Assembly: GCF_011395035.1 (NCBI RefSeq)
Contig: NZ_CP024769.1
Coordinates: 519,965 to 583,964 of the forward strand
DNA from: Pantoea cypripedii
GTDB taxonomy: Bacteria; Pseudomonadota; Gammaproteobacteria; Enterobacterales; Enterobacteriaceae
Reading direction: 5' to 3'
Length of the DNA: 64,000 nt
The notes under the pieces are model-generated. The model ran no database searches. It saw only the letters and a program-made list of their open reading frames with translations, and was not told the DNA's origin. A program made the translations under genes and the position numbers. Positions 1 through 9,049 of this stretch are shown piece by piece; within the stretch, counting starts at the first letter, position 1; each line of letters opens with the position of its first letter.

Positions 1-459
1 AAATTCTTTGCCGACTATCTTTAAACTATATTCCACCCCTGCCATCGTCAGATATTTTTGCAACTCCTCCTGAAGTTCATTCTTTTCAGCATAAAACTCT
101 ACGTGCTTTTCAAGATTTTTCCGCCCTGCCTCTGCATCGACAGTTTCAGCAACGGAAAAAACCGGTGGGCGACGATCAAATAATGCCTGAAATTTTTCTC
201 CCAGCTTTCTGATTTCAATACGCTGAGACATCTCATAACCCGGAGGGGCAGGATAGGGCTGAGGTGGCAGGAAATCGCTCGGGCCTGAATAACCGTCATA
301 GGATGGCGGCGCGACAGGCATCTGCGGATTATTCGATGCCGGTAATAGCGTTAACTGAGATAATCGCGCAATCGGCAGGCGTGATCTCGAATTATTATTG
401 TTACGTGCAACCGAGGATGTTGCCATATGAACAGAAGAAAAACCGATACGATCGGACAT
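1..459 (-). CDS. Unknown protein with proline-rich PPxY segment, N-terminal 153 residues (cut by window edge)
   Basis: An open frame starts at an ATG whose first base is 459 and stays open to the window edge, so the C-terminus is missing. The upstream stretch AGGGAGTGTAACG gives a plausible ribosome site. Residues 1-40 are rich in Ser, Asn and Arg. Residues 45-75 are proline/tyrosine-rich, with PPSY at 51-54, PPQPY at 65-69 and PPGY at 72-75. From about 78 on it is charged and probably helical, with a heptad-like stretch around 118-135. There is no signal peptide or membrane segment. A disordered Ser/Asn-rich start followed by a helical body is common in secreted effectors, but I see no hrp box upstream and cannot name a family. 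The DNA is more AT-rich than most of the window, which hints at acquired DNA. Confidence 0.6.
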   Translation of the reverse strand, partial: MSDRIGFSSVHMATSSVARNNNNSRSRLPIARLSQLTLLPASNNPQMPVAPPSYDGYSGPSDFLPPQPYPAPPGYEMSQRIEIRKLGEKFQALFDRRPPVFSVAETVDAEAGRKNLEKHVEFYAEKNELQEELQKYLTMAGVEYSLKIVGKEF

Positions 460-747
460 CGTTACACTCCCTGATTTATAACATTTTTATTCCCAGCGTC
501 GTCGCTATGGATTTACGTGCTTAACAGTAAGCGATATTGATAAAAATAAAATATTACTGGCTGTGATAATTTACTGAAGGTAACATCATAAATATCACAT
601 CAACTTTAAAACTGATTTATCTCTGAAATAAATTACCTGTTGATTTTTTTATGGTGACCAAAAATATCATCTGTACAGCGCCATTCGAATAAACCATCAT
701 CGGGAACAGCTGAAACTATTCGCTTTTGCTAACCGGAGATTCTGTCT
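460..747. other. AT-rich divergent intergenic region
   Basis: This 288-bp spacer separates the leftward PPxY-protein gene from the rightward esterase gene and must hold both promoters. It is strongly AT-rich around 530-660. I searched by eye for a GGAACC...CCAC hrp box in either direction and found none. No open frame of convincing composition is present. Confidence 0.5.
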
Positions 748-1662
748 ATGTCACAGCATGCTTATAAACCTGGCGAAACGCGCCATCCCTTGTCTGCCAG
801 CGATCTCACGCGTGCGCCACAAATCATCGCAGCTATGGACCAGCTGCGAGCGAACTTTACCGGCACGATGCGGGAAATGTATGACGAGATGCTGGCCCAG
901 ACGCCCATCGCCGACGGCGTGGTCACAGAACACATCAATCACGATGGGATACAGGGCTGGTGGGTGAAACCGCAGCAGGCTTCAGGTAAACGGGTGCTGG
1001 TATTTATTCATGGCGGCGGCTATACGCTGGGCAGCGCCCGTGCCTATCGCGGTTTTGCCAGCCAGTTAGCCGCCCGTAGCGGTGTTGCGACATTTGTTCC
1101 GGACTATCCCTTAACCCCCGAATCCCCTTTCCCGGCAGCACCAGAGGCCATCGCGCGACTTCCAGAATGGCTCGCAGCCCAGGGACTGACACAGCTGGCG
1201 TTAGCGGGAGACTCTGCGGGAGGTGCACTGGTGCTGGGATTGTTACAAAATCCGCAGGTGGCGGCTAATGTGGCTTCTGCCGTGGTGTTTTCGCCGTATC
1301 TCGATCTGGCATTTACCGGAGATTCCTTTAATGACCCGGCGACGCACGACCCAATATTCCATCCTGAAATACTGACCCAGCTGGCTGGGGTATATCTCAA
1401 TGGCACCTCCGCCACCAACGGCTTAGCCTCACCGTTGTACGCCATACCCAAGCATTTACCCCCACTGGCAATTCAGGTGGGAACGGATGAATTATTGCTG
1501 GATGACGCCACACGTTATGCCGCCGCAGCGGCAACACGAGGCGGCGAGGTCCAGCTGGATATTTATGAAGGCATGCACCATGTCTTTCAGAGCACAATCG
1601 AGCTTGAAGCAGCGCGCCATGCGCTGGATGCCGCTGCCGGGTTTATTTCGCGCCACTGGTGA
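748..1662 (+). CDS. Alpha/beta hydrolase of the hormone-sensitive-lipase family (esterase)
   Basis: A 304-residue cytoplasmic esterase/lactonase-type hydrolase. The HSL-family oxyanion motif HGGGY is at 88-92. The nucleophile elbow GDSAG is at 154-158, with Ser156 as nucleophile. A GTDELLLDD segment supplies the acid near Asp247, and MHHVF supplies the catalytic His near 278. The length is normal for the family (about 300) and there is no signal peptide. The ATG at 748 follows CGGAG at a good distance. The gene stands alone, followed by a REPIN element, so the substrate cannot be read from context. Relatives act on short acyl esters or epsilon-lactones. The fold and triad are clear; the substrate is unknown. 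Confidence 0.88.
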   Translation: MSQHAYKPGETRHPLSASDLTRAPQIIAAMDQLRANFTGTMREMYDEMLAQTPIADGVVTEHINHDGIQGWWVKPQQASGKRVLVFIHGGGYTLGSARAYRGFASQLAARSGVATFVPDYPLTPESPFPAAPEAIARLPEWLAAQGLTQLALAGDSAGGALVLGLLQNPQVAANVASAVVFSPYLDLAFTGDSFNDPATHDPIFHPEILTQLAGVYLNGTSATNGLASPLYAIPKHLPPLAIQVGTDELLLDDATRYAAAAATRGGEVQLDIYEGMHHVFQSTIELEAARHALDAAAGFISRHW

Positions 1663-1686
1663 TAAATACCTTACTGGCACTGTTCC

Positions 1687-1758
1687 GTAGCGGCGCGATT
1701 TATCGCGCAATGTTTTTGGCGCGTCAATCAAAACCCGCGCGATAAATCGCGCCGCTAC
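1687..1758. repeat. REPIN element (two inverted REP copies)
   Basis: GTAGCGGCGCGATTTATC (extended by GCGC, 1687-1708) recurs in inverted form at 1737-1758. The two copies could pair into a long hairpin, and each also holds its own palindrome GCGCGAT-TT-ATCGCGC. The same unit recurs at 22537, 51297 and 59354. Confidence 0.85.
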
Positions 1759-1898
1759 ATGAATCTGCGGGTTTTAATTTACCCTGCCATTTACCTTTTT
1801 CAGCAAAGCTTAGTGCATTTCCTTGGTTCAACTCCCCGACGCGGCGTTCGATGATAAAAACCGCCCGTCGGGTAATTGATAACAAAGGAATTCACCAT

Positions 1899-3521
1899 AT
1901 GAAGCAACGTTTTCACTTGCAGGCATTCAGTTTTGCCCTGCTGTCAGGGATATTCAGTGCTCACGCAGCGGACACGCCGGTTAAAGGCGGCACGCTGATT
2001 TATCTGGAACAACAGCCACATACCAACCTTTATCCCCCAGCGGGTGGTTTTTACCCCAACGGTGGCATCCTGAATCAGATCACCGATAAGCTCACGTGGC
2101 AAAACCCTAAAACTTTACAGGTTGAACCCTGGATTGCCGAAAGCTGGAGCAGCAACGCCGACAAAACCGAATACACCTTTAAAATTCGTCCGGGTGTGAC
2201 GTTCTCCGACGGCACACCGCTGGATGCTAACGCGGTGGCAAAAAACTTTGATACCTATGGTCTGGGCAATAAAGCGCAGCGTTTGCCGGTGTCTGAGGTG
2301 ATTAACAATTACGATCACAGCGAAGTCATTGATCCACTGACGGTGAAGTTTTATTTCACCAAACCCTCGCCGGGCTTTTTACAGGGCACTGCCACCATCG
2401 GTTCGGGCCTGGTATCCCTCAGTACCCTCAAGCGCAGTTTCGATCAGTTGGGCGATGCACGTCACATCATTGGCTCGGGTCCGTTTGTGGTGAGCAATGA
2501 ACAGCTGGGCCGTGAAGTCGATTTGGTGGCGCGTAAGGATTACCACTGGGGACCAAAGAATATTGCCCAGCAGGGTCCGGCCAATCTCGACGGCATCAAG
2601 TTTATCGTCACACCGGAAGACAGTGTCCGTATCGGTGCGTTGCTGGCAGGCCAGGCTGATTTTATTCGCCAGGTCCAGGCGTATGACGAGAAACAGGCCA
2701 AAGAACAAAACTTCCCGATTTATGCCGCCCCGACGCGTGGCGTCAATGACAGCATCAGCTTCCGCCCGGATAACCCACTGGTCAGCGATCTGAAAGTGCG
2801 TCAGGCGTTGCTGCATGCCACCAACGCCCAGCAGGTGGTGCAAACCTTATTCTCACCCAACTATCCGCAGGCGACCTCGGTGATTGCCGCCAGCGCAGCG
2901 GGGTACGTCAATCTGAGCGACAAACTCAGCTATAACCCGACGCTGGCGAAACAATTGCTGGATGAAGCTGGCTGGAAAGTGGGTAGCGAGGGTATCCGTG
3001 AAAAAGGTGGCGAGAAACTGGCGCTGACGGTGTATGAATCCCCGCCGCAGCCGCAAAACAAAGAAGTGCTGCAACTGGTCGCCCAGCAATGGCGTCAGGT
3101 GGGTGTCGCGCTGACGGTGAAAGCCGGTGATGCAGGCAGCAAAACGCTGGATAACCTGGATCCGCTAAAAACTCCGCTGACGGTCTCCGAAGTGGGACGT
3201 GCCGACCCGGATGTGGTGAAAAGCATGTTCTATCCCACCAATCGTGATGCGTTGCTGCAAAAAGGTGGCTCCAGCGACAAGGTGAAAAACTTCCGTGACG
3301 ACAAACTCAATACGCTGCTGGTCAATATCTCGGCCGAGGTTGATGCGCAAAAACGACTACAACTCACCGGCGATGCGCAGCGTTATCTGCTCGACAACGC
3401 CTATGTCATCCCTATTTTCGAAGAACCACAGGTGTTTGCCGGTGCGCCCTGGTTAAAAGGCGTCAGTTTTGAAGCGGTAGGTCGCCCGTCATTTTATGGC
3501 GCGTGGCTGGAAAAACACTAA
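1899..3521 (+). CDS. Periplasmic substrate-binding protein of a peptide/nickel-type ABC transporter (SBP_bac_5)
   Basis: A 540-residue solute-binding protein. The frame opens at 1851, but the ATG at 1899 is preferred: it follows AAAGGA and begins a clean signal peptide (MKQRF then a hydrophobic core, cleaved near AHA-AD, about residue 24). The mature part begins with the KGGTLIYLEQ strand and contains the FSDGTPLDANAV segment typical of DppA/OppA-like proteins. It is the first gene of a tightly spaced operon with two permeases and a fused ATPase, so it defines the transporter's cargo. From memory it matches a subfamily (KPN_01854-like) that travels with a flavin monooxygenase and carboxymuconolactone-decarboxylase-like proteins, as here. 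The ligand is unknown, and a peptide or N-acyl amino acid is an inference. Confidence 0.88.
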   Translation: MKQRFHLQAFSFALLSGIFSAHAADTPVKGGTLIYLEQQPHTNLYPPAGGFYPNGGILNQITDKLTWQNPKTLQVEPWIAESWSSNADKTEYTFKIRPGVTFSDGTPLDANAVAKNFDTYGLGNKAQRLPVSEVINNYDHSEVIDPLTVKFYFTKPSPGFLQGTATIGSGLVSLSTLKRSFDQLGDARHIIGSGPFVVSNEQLGREVDLVARKDYHWGPKNIAQQGPANLDGIKFIVTPEDSVRIGALLAGQADFIRQVQAYDEKQAKEQNFPIYAAPTRGVNDSISFRPDNPLVSDLKVRQALLHATNAQQVVQTLFSPNYPQATSVIAASAAGYVNLSDKLSYNPTLAKQLLDEAGWKVGSEGIREKGGEKLALTVYESPPQPQNKEVLQLVAQQWRQVGVALTVKAGDAGSKTLDNLDPLKTPLTVSEVGRADPDVVKSMFYPTNRDALLQKGGSSDKVKNFRDDKLNTLLVNISAEVDAQKRLQLTGDAQRYLLDNAYVIPIFEEPQVFAGAPWLKGVSFEAVGRPSFYGAWLEKH

Positions 3522-3530
3522 GGCAGGCTG

Positions 3531-4475
3531 ATGATGCGACATTCTCTGCTGCACAGATTAGGGCAAAGCCTGCTGGTATTGTGGGCGGCGTTCACCCTGT
3601 CATTCTTTCTGTTGCAGGTGCTGCCGGGTGACGCGATTCTGATTAAGTTTCAGAACCCGGATCTCGGCCTCAGCCCGGCGCAAATTGCTGAGATGCGGCT
3701 GGCATACGGTGCTGACAGCCCCATCTGGCAGCAGTATGCGCATACGCTGTTTGCCATGCTGCGTGGTGATTTCGGCTACTCCGTGCAGGCGGGCGTGCCG
3801 GTCAGCGAACTTATCACCAGCAATCTGCCCGCCACTCTGAGCCTGGCGATACCCGGTTTTTTGCTGGCGACAGGGCTGGCGTTTGCGCTGGCGGCGTTGT
3901 CGCGTCTGCCCGCATTACGCCTGCTGCGTGCATTTTTACAGTCCATTCCCGCGCTGTTTATCTCCCTGCCGACCTTCTGGCTCGGCATCGCGCTTATCCA
4001 GCTGTTCTCGTTTCAGTTGCGCTGGATCCCGGTCATCAATCCTTCGGCACTCCAGGGCTTGATTCTGCCGGTGGTAACCGTAGCAGTGCCCATCTCCGCC
4101 CCACTGGCGCAGATCCTGTTGCGTAGCATTGATGACGTCTCCACCCAACCCTTTGTGGCGGTTGCGCGCGCCAAAGGCGCGAGCGAAAACCGGGTGTTGT
4201 GGCGTCATGTATTGCGCAACGCGCTGCTGCCGGTGTTGAACGTTGCTGGTTTACTGCTTGGCGAATTAATTGCTGGCGCGCTGATCACTGAAACGGTGTT
4301 TGGCCTGAGCGGGCTGGGGCAACTGACGCAGCAGGCGGTCAACAATCAGGATGTCGCGGTCCTTCAGGCGGTGGTGATGATCTCCGCGCTGGGGTTTGTG
4401 CTGATTAATTTACTGGTCGATCTGTTGATGCCGCTGCTTGATCCCCGGCTGCAACCAATCGCGGGAGGTCACTGA
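3531..4475 (+). CDS. ABC transporter permease, DppB type
   Basis: A 314-residue inner-membrane permease with the DppB/OppB layout. One N-terminal helix (LGQSLLVLWAAFTLSFFLL) is followed by a periplasmic loop containing LPGD, then five helices. The EAA-like coupling loop VAVARAKGASENRVLWRHVLRNALLP lies at about residues 204-230. The start is ATG 3531 or 3534; both follow AAGGCAGGCTG. The stop overlaps the next start (TGATG at 4473-4477), indicating translational coupling with the second permease. Confidence 0.88.
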   Translation: MMRHSLLHRLGQSLLVLWAAFTLSFFLLQVLPGDAILIKFQNPDLGLSPAQIAEMRLAYGADSPIWQQYAHTLFAMLRGDFGYSVQAGVPVSELITSNLPATLSLAIPGFLLATGLAFALAALSRLPALRLLRAFLQSIPALFISLPTFWLGIALIQLFSFQLRWIPVINPSALQGLILPVVTVAVPISAPLAQILLRSIDDVSTQPFVAVARAKGASENRVLWRHVLRNALLPVLNVAGLLLGELIAGALITETVFGLSGLGQLTQQAVNNQDVAVLQAVVMISALGFVLINLLVDLLMPLLDPRLQPIAGGH

Positions 4476-5332
4476 TGAGTCTGGTGGATTACGCGGCAGC
4501 CCGCCTCGGTTCGCGCAGGAAACCTCGCTGGCAAAGCGTGCAGCTGCAACCCGGGCTGTGGCTGGCATGGGCGGTGATGGTGCTGGCACTCCTGGCCGCA
4601 TTCGCGCCGGGATTATTGACCCACTTCAATCCGACGGAAGGCATTGCGGGTGCGCAGCGTCTGCCGCCACAGGCAAGTTACTGGCTCGGTACGGACCAGC
4701 TGGGCCGCGATCTGTTTACCCGCATCGTTTATGGCGCCTCGCAGTCACTGGCGGCGGCGTTTGCTGCGGTGGCGATGGGCCTGATTGTCGGCACCGCGCT
4801 GGGCGTGATTGCAGGTGCGGTCGGCCAGCGCACCGAAACCTTACTGATGCGGCTGGTGGATGTGCTGCTCTCTATCCCTTCTCTGCTGCTGTCACTCAGC
4901 ATCCTGATTTTGCTGGGCTTTGGTACGGTACACGCTGCGCTGGCAGTGGGAATTGCCTCGATTGCCAGCTTCGCCAGGCTGGCACGCGGCGAAGTGGTCC
5001 GAGTGCGTCGTAGCGAATTTGTTGAGGCCGCTTACGGCAGTGGCGGCAGTTTCTGGACGGTGCTGTGGCGGCATATCCTGCCGAACTCACTGACGGCAGT
5101 GATCGCTTACGCGGCATTGCAATTTGGTCAGGCGATTCTGGCGCTCTCAACCCTGAGTTTTCTCGGTTATGGCACACCCCCACCGACACCTGAATGGGGA
5201 TTATTGATTGCTGAAGGGCGCAACTACCTGGCGACCGCCTGGTGGCTGACCATCTTCCCCGGCATCGTGGTGGTCGCGGTGGTATTGGCAGCCAATCGTA
5301 TTAGCCAGCAACTGGCGGGAGGGACGAAATGA
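4475..5332 (+). CDS. ABC transporter permease, DppC type
   Basis: A 285-residue partner permease of the DppC/OppC type. It has an N-terminal helix near 29-47, the signature segment HFNPTEGIAGAQRLPPQ...LGTDQLGRDLFTRIVYG at about 51-87, four or five further helices, and an EAA loop (FVEAAYGSGGSFWTVLWRHILPNS) near 180-205. It overlaps the upstream permease by one base and the downstream ATPase by four (ATGA at 5329-5332), so the transporter genes are translationally coupled. With the 3531 product it forms the membrane channel. Confidence 0.88.
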   Translation: MSLVDYAAARLGSRRKPRWQSVQLQPGLWLAWAVMVLALLAAFAPGLLTHFNPTEGIAGAQRLPPQASYWLGTDQLGRDLFTRIVYGASQSLAAAFAAVAMGLIVGTALGVIAGAVGQRTETLLMRLVDVLLSIPSLLLSLSILILLGFGTVHAALAVGIASIASFARLARGEVVRVRRSEFVEAAYGSGGSFWTVLWRHILPNSLTAVIAYAALQFGQAILALSTLSFLGYGTPPPTPEWGLLIAEGRNYLATAWWLTIFPGIVVVAVVLAANRISQQLAGGTK

Positions 5333-6939
5333 GCACCATACTGGCAATTGAAAACCTCACCCTCAGCTATCGCCAGCATGGCGAATGGCGACCGGTGGTG
5401 CATAACGTCAGTTTTAACCTGCAGGCCGGCGAAATGGTGGCCCTGGTGGGTGAATCGGGTTCCGGTAAAACCACCACCGCGCAGGCGATTATTGGCCTGC
5501 TGGCAGAAAATGGCCGCCGCGACAGTGGCCGCATTTTGCTGAATGGCACCGATATCAGCGACTGGTCAGCCAAACGACTGGACACCCTGCGCGGCGTGCG
5601 CATCAGCCTGGTGCCGCAGGATCCAGGCAATTCACTCAATCCGGTGAAAACCATCGGTGAACAGGTGGGTGAAATGCTGCAACTGCATCTGCGTATCAGC
5701 CGTAAAGAACGCCAGCAGCGAGTGATTGAGTTACTGAGCCGCGTGGGGTTGAGCCACCCTGAGCAACGCGTAGATCAGTATCCGCACCAGCTCTCCGGCG
5801 GGATGAAGCAACGTGTCCTGATCGCCATCGCCCTTGCCCTGCGTCCGCAAATCATCATTGCCGATGAGCCGACCAGCGCGCTGGATGTCACGGTGCAAAA
5901 ACGTATTCTCGATTTGCTGGATATCCTGCGACGCGAATCCGGCACGGCGGTGTTGTTTGTCACCCATGATCTGGCGCTGGCTGCTGAACGCGCTGACCGG
6001 CTGCTGGTGTTTCGTCACGGCGAGATCCAGGAACAGGGCGACACCGCACGGGTGAACCATGCTCCACAGCATCCCTACACCCGGCAGTTGTTGCAGGATG
6101 CCGCGCTGGATTCCCTGACATTGTCCCCGCCACCCGCGACAGCGCTTGCCACACCAGCGATTCAGCTTTCCGCCATCGGCAAACGCTTCCGCCTTGGACG
6201 TCAGCAGCAACTTCAGGCGCTGCATGAAGTCAGCGTCAGCGTGCCCCGTGGCACCACGCATGCGCTGGTGGGAGAGTCCGGGTCGGGCAAAACCACCCTG
6301 GCGCGTATCCTGCTGGGATTCGAACAGGCCGACAGTGGCCGCGTGGTGATCGACGGCATCGATGCCAGTCACCTCAGTAACGAAGCGCGTCGTCAGCTGC
6401 GGCGCAAAATTCAGTTCGTATACCAGAACCCTTATGCCTCACTTGATCCACGCCAGACGCTGTTTGCCATTATCGAAGAACCACTGCGCAATTTTGCCCG
6501 CCTGCCTGCGGCTGAGCGTCGTCAGCGCGTTGCCGCCGTCGCACAACGCGTGGCGTTGCCGCTGGAGTTGCTGACGCGCAAAGCGCGTGAGTTATCTGGC
6601 GGCCAGCGTCAGCGCGTGGCGATTGCCAGAGCGTTAATTGTCGAACCGGCGATTCTGGTGCTCGATGAAGCCACTTCGGCACTGGATGTCACCGTACAGG
6701 CGCAGATTCTGCAATTGCTGCAACAGTTGCAGCGCGACCTCGGCCTGACCTATCTGTTTATTACCCACGATCTCGCCACCGTGCGACGGCTGGCGCATAG
6801 CGTCACGGTACTGCGATCGGGCGAAGTGGTGGAACAGAGTGACGTTGTCACGTTATTTGCTGCCCCCCGTGATCCCTACACCCGATCTTTAATTGAGGCG
6901 ATTCCCACTTTCCGTCCGCTGATTAAGGAGTCTGCATGA
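5329..6939 (+). CDS. Fused double ATPase of the peptide-type ABC transporter (DppD-DppF fusion)
   Basis: 536 residues holding two complete ABC cassettes, each with the peptide-transporter C-terminal extension. The first cassette has Walker A GESGSGKTT (41-49), signature LSGGMKQR (about 155), and Walker B IIIADEPTSALD. The second has Walker A GESGSGKTT (about 315), signature LSGGQRQR (about 422), and Walker B ILVLDEATSALD. Family members are often two proteins; the fused form resembles GsiA. All catalytic motifs are intact in both halves. The gene overlaps its neighbours by four bases on each side, including an ATGA with the following monooxygenase, which ties transport to metabolism. Confidence 0.92.
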   Translation: MSTILAIENLTLSYRQHGEWRPVVHNVSFNLQAGEMVALVGESGSGKTTTAQAIIGLLAENGRRDSGRILLNGTDISDWSAKRLDTLRGVRISLVPQDPGNSLNPVKTIGEQVGEMLQLHLRISRKERQQRVIELLSRVGLSHPEQRVDQYPHQLSGGMKQRVLIAIALALRPQIIIADEPTSALDVTVQKRILDLLDILRRESGTAVLFVTHDLALAAERADRLLVFRHGEIQEQGDTARVNHAPQHPYTRQLLQDAALDSLTLSPPPATALATPAIQLSAIGKRFRLGRQQQLQALHEVSVSVPRGTTHALVGESGSGKTTLARILLGFEQADSGRVVIDGIDASHLSNEARRQLRRKIQFVYQNPYASLDPRQTLFAIIEEPLRNFARLPAAERRQRVAAVAQRVALPLELLTRKARELSGGQRQRVAIARALIVEPAILVLDEATSALDVTVQAQILQLLQQLQRDLGLTYLFITHDLATVRRLAHSVTVLRSGEVVEQSDVVTLFAAPRDPYTRSLIEAIPTFRPLIKESA

Positions 6940-7931
6940 CGCGTAAACGCATTGGTTTTTTCACCCGCCTGCTCGATGAAGGTAGCGCACAGCAGCGCTA
7001 CCGGCTGGCAACCGAACAGATTCAGCACGCGGAACGATTTGGCTTTGATAGCGCATGGATTGCGCAGCACCATTTTCACGAGCATGAAGGTGGCCTGCCA
7101 TCGCCGCTGGTGTTTCTCGCCCATATCGCAGCGCATACCCGCAGCATTCGTCTCGGCACCGGCATCATTACCCTGCCACTGGAAAATGCCCTGCGTGTCG
7201 CCGAAGATGCCGCGGTACTGGATTTGCTCAGCAACGGACGCCTCGAAGTCGGTTTTGGTTCCGGCGGCACCGCGACCTCCTTCCTGCCGTTTGGCCTGAC
7301 CATCGATCAACGTGCGCCCTTCTTTGCGGAGCAACTGCATAGCGTGCTCAGCGCCTGGCGTGGTGATAGCCTGGCGCATCCGGATAACCATCTTTATCCC
7401 GCTGCACCGACGCTGGCGCAACGCGTCTGGATCGCCACGTTTTCGGTTGAGGGCGCTGCGCGCGCCGGTCAGGCAGGCCACGGTCTGATGTTATCGCGCA
7501 CCCAGCCACGTCCCGCCGGACAAGCTGATGTGCCCCTGGATGCGTTGCAGAACCCGATGATCGACGCCTATCTGGCCGCGCTGCCGGAAGGGGTTGCGCC
7601 GCGTATCCTTGCTTCACGCACCGCTTTTGTCGCCGATTCCAACAGTTATGCACGCCGTCTGGCTGAACCGGGCCTGCAACGCCAGGCGGATCAGTTCCGC
7701 GCCAGCGGGCATAGCGTAGCGGGTGACTCACTGGATGATCATATCCGTCAGTTTGACGCCCATCTCGGCGATCCCGCAACGGTGCTGGCCTCTCTGGCGC
7801 AGGATAGCGTGCTGGCACGCGCCACCGATATCACCTTCCAGGTACATTCGATCGATCCTCCCCACGCGGATATTTTGCGCTCGATTGAACTGATTGCCGA
7901 CCACATCGCGCCGCAACTGCGCAACGCGTAA
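6936..7931 (+). CDS. LLM-class flavin-dependent (luciferase-like) monooxygenase
   Basis: A 331-residue TIM-barrel oxidoreductase of the bacterial luciferase/SsuD superfamily, expected to use reduced FMN and oxygen. The N-terminus RIGFFTRLLD, the AWIAQHHFHEHEGGLPSPLV segment (about 34-53) and IRLGTGIITLPLENALRVAEDAA (about 71-93) are hallmarks of the family. The gene overlaps the ABC ATPase (ATGA at 6936-6939) and precedes an AhpD-like protein by 12 bp. I recall the KPN_01858 subfamily as having this neighbourhood. Inferred role: oxidative cleavage of the imported compound, by analogy with monooxygenases that open sulfonates or S-alkyl-cysteines. Substrate not determinable. Confidence 0.85.
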   Translation: MTRKRIGFFTRLLDEGSAQQRYRLATEQIQHAERFGFDSAWIAQHHFHEHEGGLPSPLVFLAHIAAHTRSIRLGTGIITLPLENALRVAEDAAVLDLLSNGRLEVGFGSGGTATSFLPFGLTIDQRAPFFAEQLHSVLSAWRGDSLAHPDNHLYPAAPTLAQRVWIATFSVEGAARAGQAGHGLMLSRTQPRPAGQADVPLDALQNPMIDAYLAALPEGVAPRILASRTAFVADSNSYARRLAEPGLQRQADQFRASGHSVAGDSLDDHIRQFDAHLGDPATVLASLAQDSVLARATDITFQVHSIDPPHADILRSIELIADHIAPQLRNA

Positions 7932-7943
7932 CAGGAGAAACTC

Positions 7944-9047
7944 ATGTCACAACCCGATGATTTGCTGGCAGCGCTGGCCGATATTGATCCCGCTTCAGAG
8001 CTGGCGCAGGCACGCGCACAACGTGATGCCGCCACCCGTCACACTCAGGGCAGCTATGAAGTGTTATTTAGCCAACAGGATGAAGACTTCCCCTTGCCGG
8101 AACGCTTCGCGCTGGCGGCGGTGGTCGCCGCCTGGCATGGCGAAGTGACTTTGCAGGCGCATTATCAGCGTCAGATACAGGATGCACGGCACAGCGCGCG
8201 CGAAGAAGCGGGACGTGCTTTCGCGGAACAACTGAGTTTCCATCCGGTGGAAGCGACACCGCAACACATTGCCAATCTGCAAAGCGCGGGCTGGACAGCG
8301 CGCGGCATTGTCACGCTGGCGCAGCTGATCGCATTTGTCAGCTTCCAGAGCCGTCTGCTGGCTGGTTTTCGCCTGCTCAAGGGCGATGACTTAAACACAC
8401 AGCAGCACGCCGTAGCTGGAAAATGGCATAGCGCGCCACTGACCTTTAGCGGCAAGACCGCCCTCACCGCGTTTACCCAACAGGAACTGGGATGGGAGCC
8501 CTGGCTGGCCGCCAAACCGCTTGAAGAGTTTGATTCCACAGAGAAAGCCACGCTGGCGCGTTTTGGCCATAGTGATTCTGATTACTTCCGCCTGCTGGGG
8601 CGTAACCTGCCGCTGCTGGAACAGCGTACCCTGACCGACAAAGGCATCTTTTATACCTCGGGTGGCCTGCCGCGTGCTGAGCGTGAACTGGCAGCCACGG
8701 TGGTGAGTAAGGTCAACGGCTGCATCTATTGCGCCTCAGTCCATGCCCGTAAAGCCAGCCAACTGGCGAAGCAGGATGCGGCGGTGCAGAAGTTGCTGAA
8801 TGTGGTGCCAGGCGCAGAGCTTTCGCACGGACAATCGCCGCGCTGGCAGGCGATTATCGATTTCAGCGCCGCGTTGTCCGTCACCCCCGCCAGTGCCAGC
8901 CAGGCACAGTTGCAGGCGCTACGAGCGCAGGGGCTGGATACCTTGCAGCTGCTGGATCTGGTGCAGTCCACCGCCTTCTTCGCCTGGGCCAACCGACTGA
9001 TGCTGACACTGGGCGAACCCTTCCTGCCTGATGACGCCAAAGGATAA
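7944..9047 (+). CDS. Tandem AhpD/carboxymuconolactone-decarboxylase-like protein (fusion of two CMD domains)
   Basis: A 367-residue protein with two related all-helical CMD/AhpD domains. The N-terminal half (about 1-180) has no CxxC. The C-terminal half (about 190-360) carries the peroxidase-type motif CIYCASVH, with Cys260, Cys263 and His267. Only the second half can therefore do thiol chemistry. From memory, these halves exist as separate neighbouring proteins in some bacteria (Avi_7170 and Avi_7169 families), so this is a fused version. The start ATG at 7944 follows ACAGGAGAAACTC. It sits between the flavin monooxygenase and the M20 hydrolase and may remove peroxide released by the monooxygenase, or act on its product. 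That role is inference. Confidence 0.83.
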   Translation: MSQPDDLLAALADIDPASELAQARAQRDAATRHTQGSYEVLFSQQDEDFPLPERFALAAVVAAWHGEVTLQAHYQRQIQDARHSAREEAGRAFAEQLSFHPVEATPQHIANLQSAGWTARGIVTLAQLIAFVSFQSRLLAGFRLLKGDDLNTQQHAVAGKWHSAPLTFSGKTALTAFTQQELGWEPWLAAKPLEEFDSTEKATLARFGHSDSDYFRLLGRNLPLLEQRTLTDKGIFYTSGGLPRAERELAATVVSKVNGCIYCASVHARKASQLAKQDAAVQKLLNVVPGAELSHGQSPRWQAIIDFSAALSVTPASASQAQLQALRAQGLDTLQLLDLVQSTAFFAWANRLMLTLGEPFLPDDAKG

Positions 9048-9049
9048 CT

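Noticed and set aside
460..747. hrp box for a type III effector gene
   Set aside because: No GGAACC-N15/16-CCAC arrangement was found in either direction; the effector idea rests only on protein features.
1687..1758. Repeated palindromic units considered as a CRISPR array
   Set aside because: Only two inverted copies per site, no direct repeats with unique spacers, and no cas genes. They are REPIN elements.
2379..2843. Long minus-strand frame inside the binding-protein gene
   Set aside because: It is antisense to a well-supported gene in one operon and has no ribosome site or recognisable protein; a codon-bias shadow.
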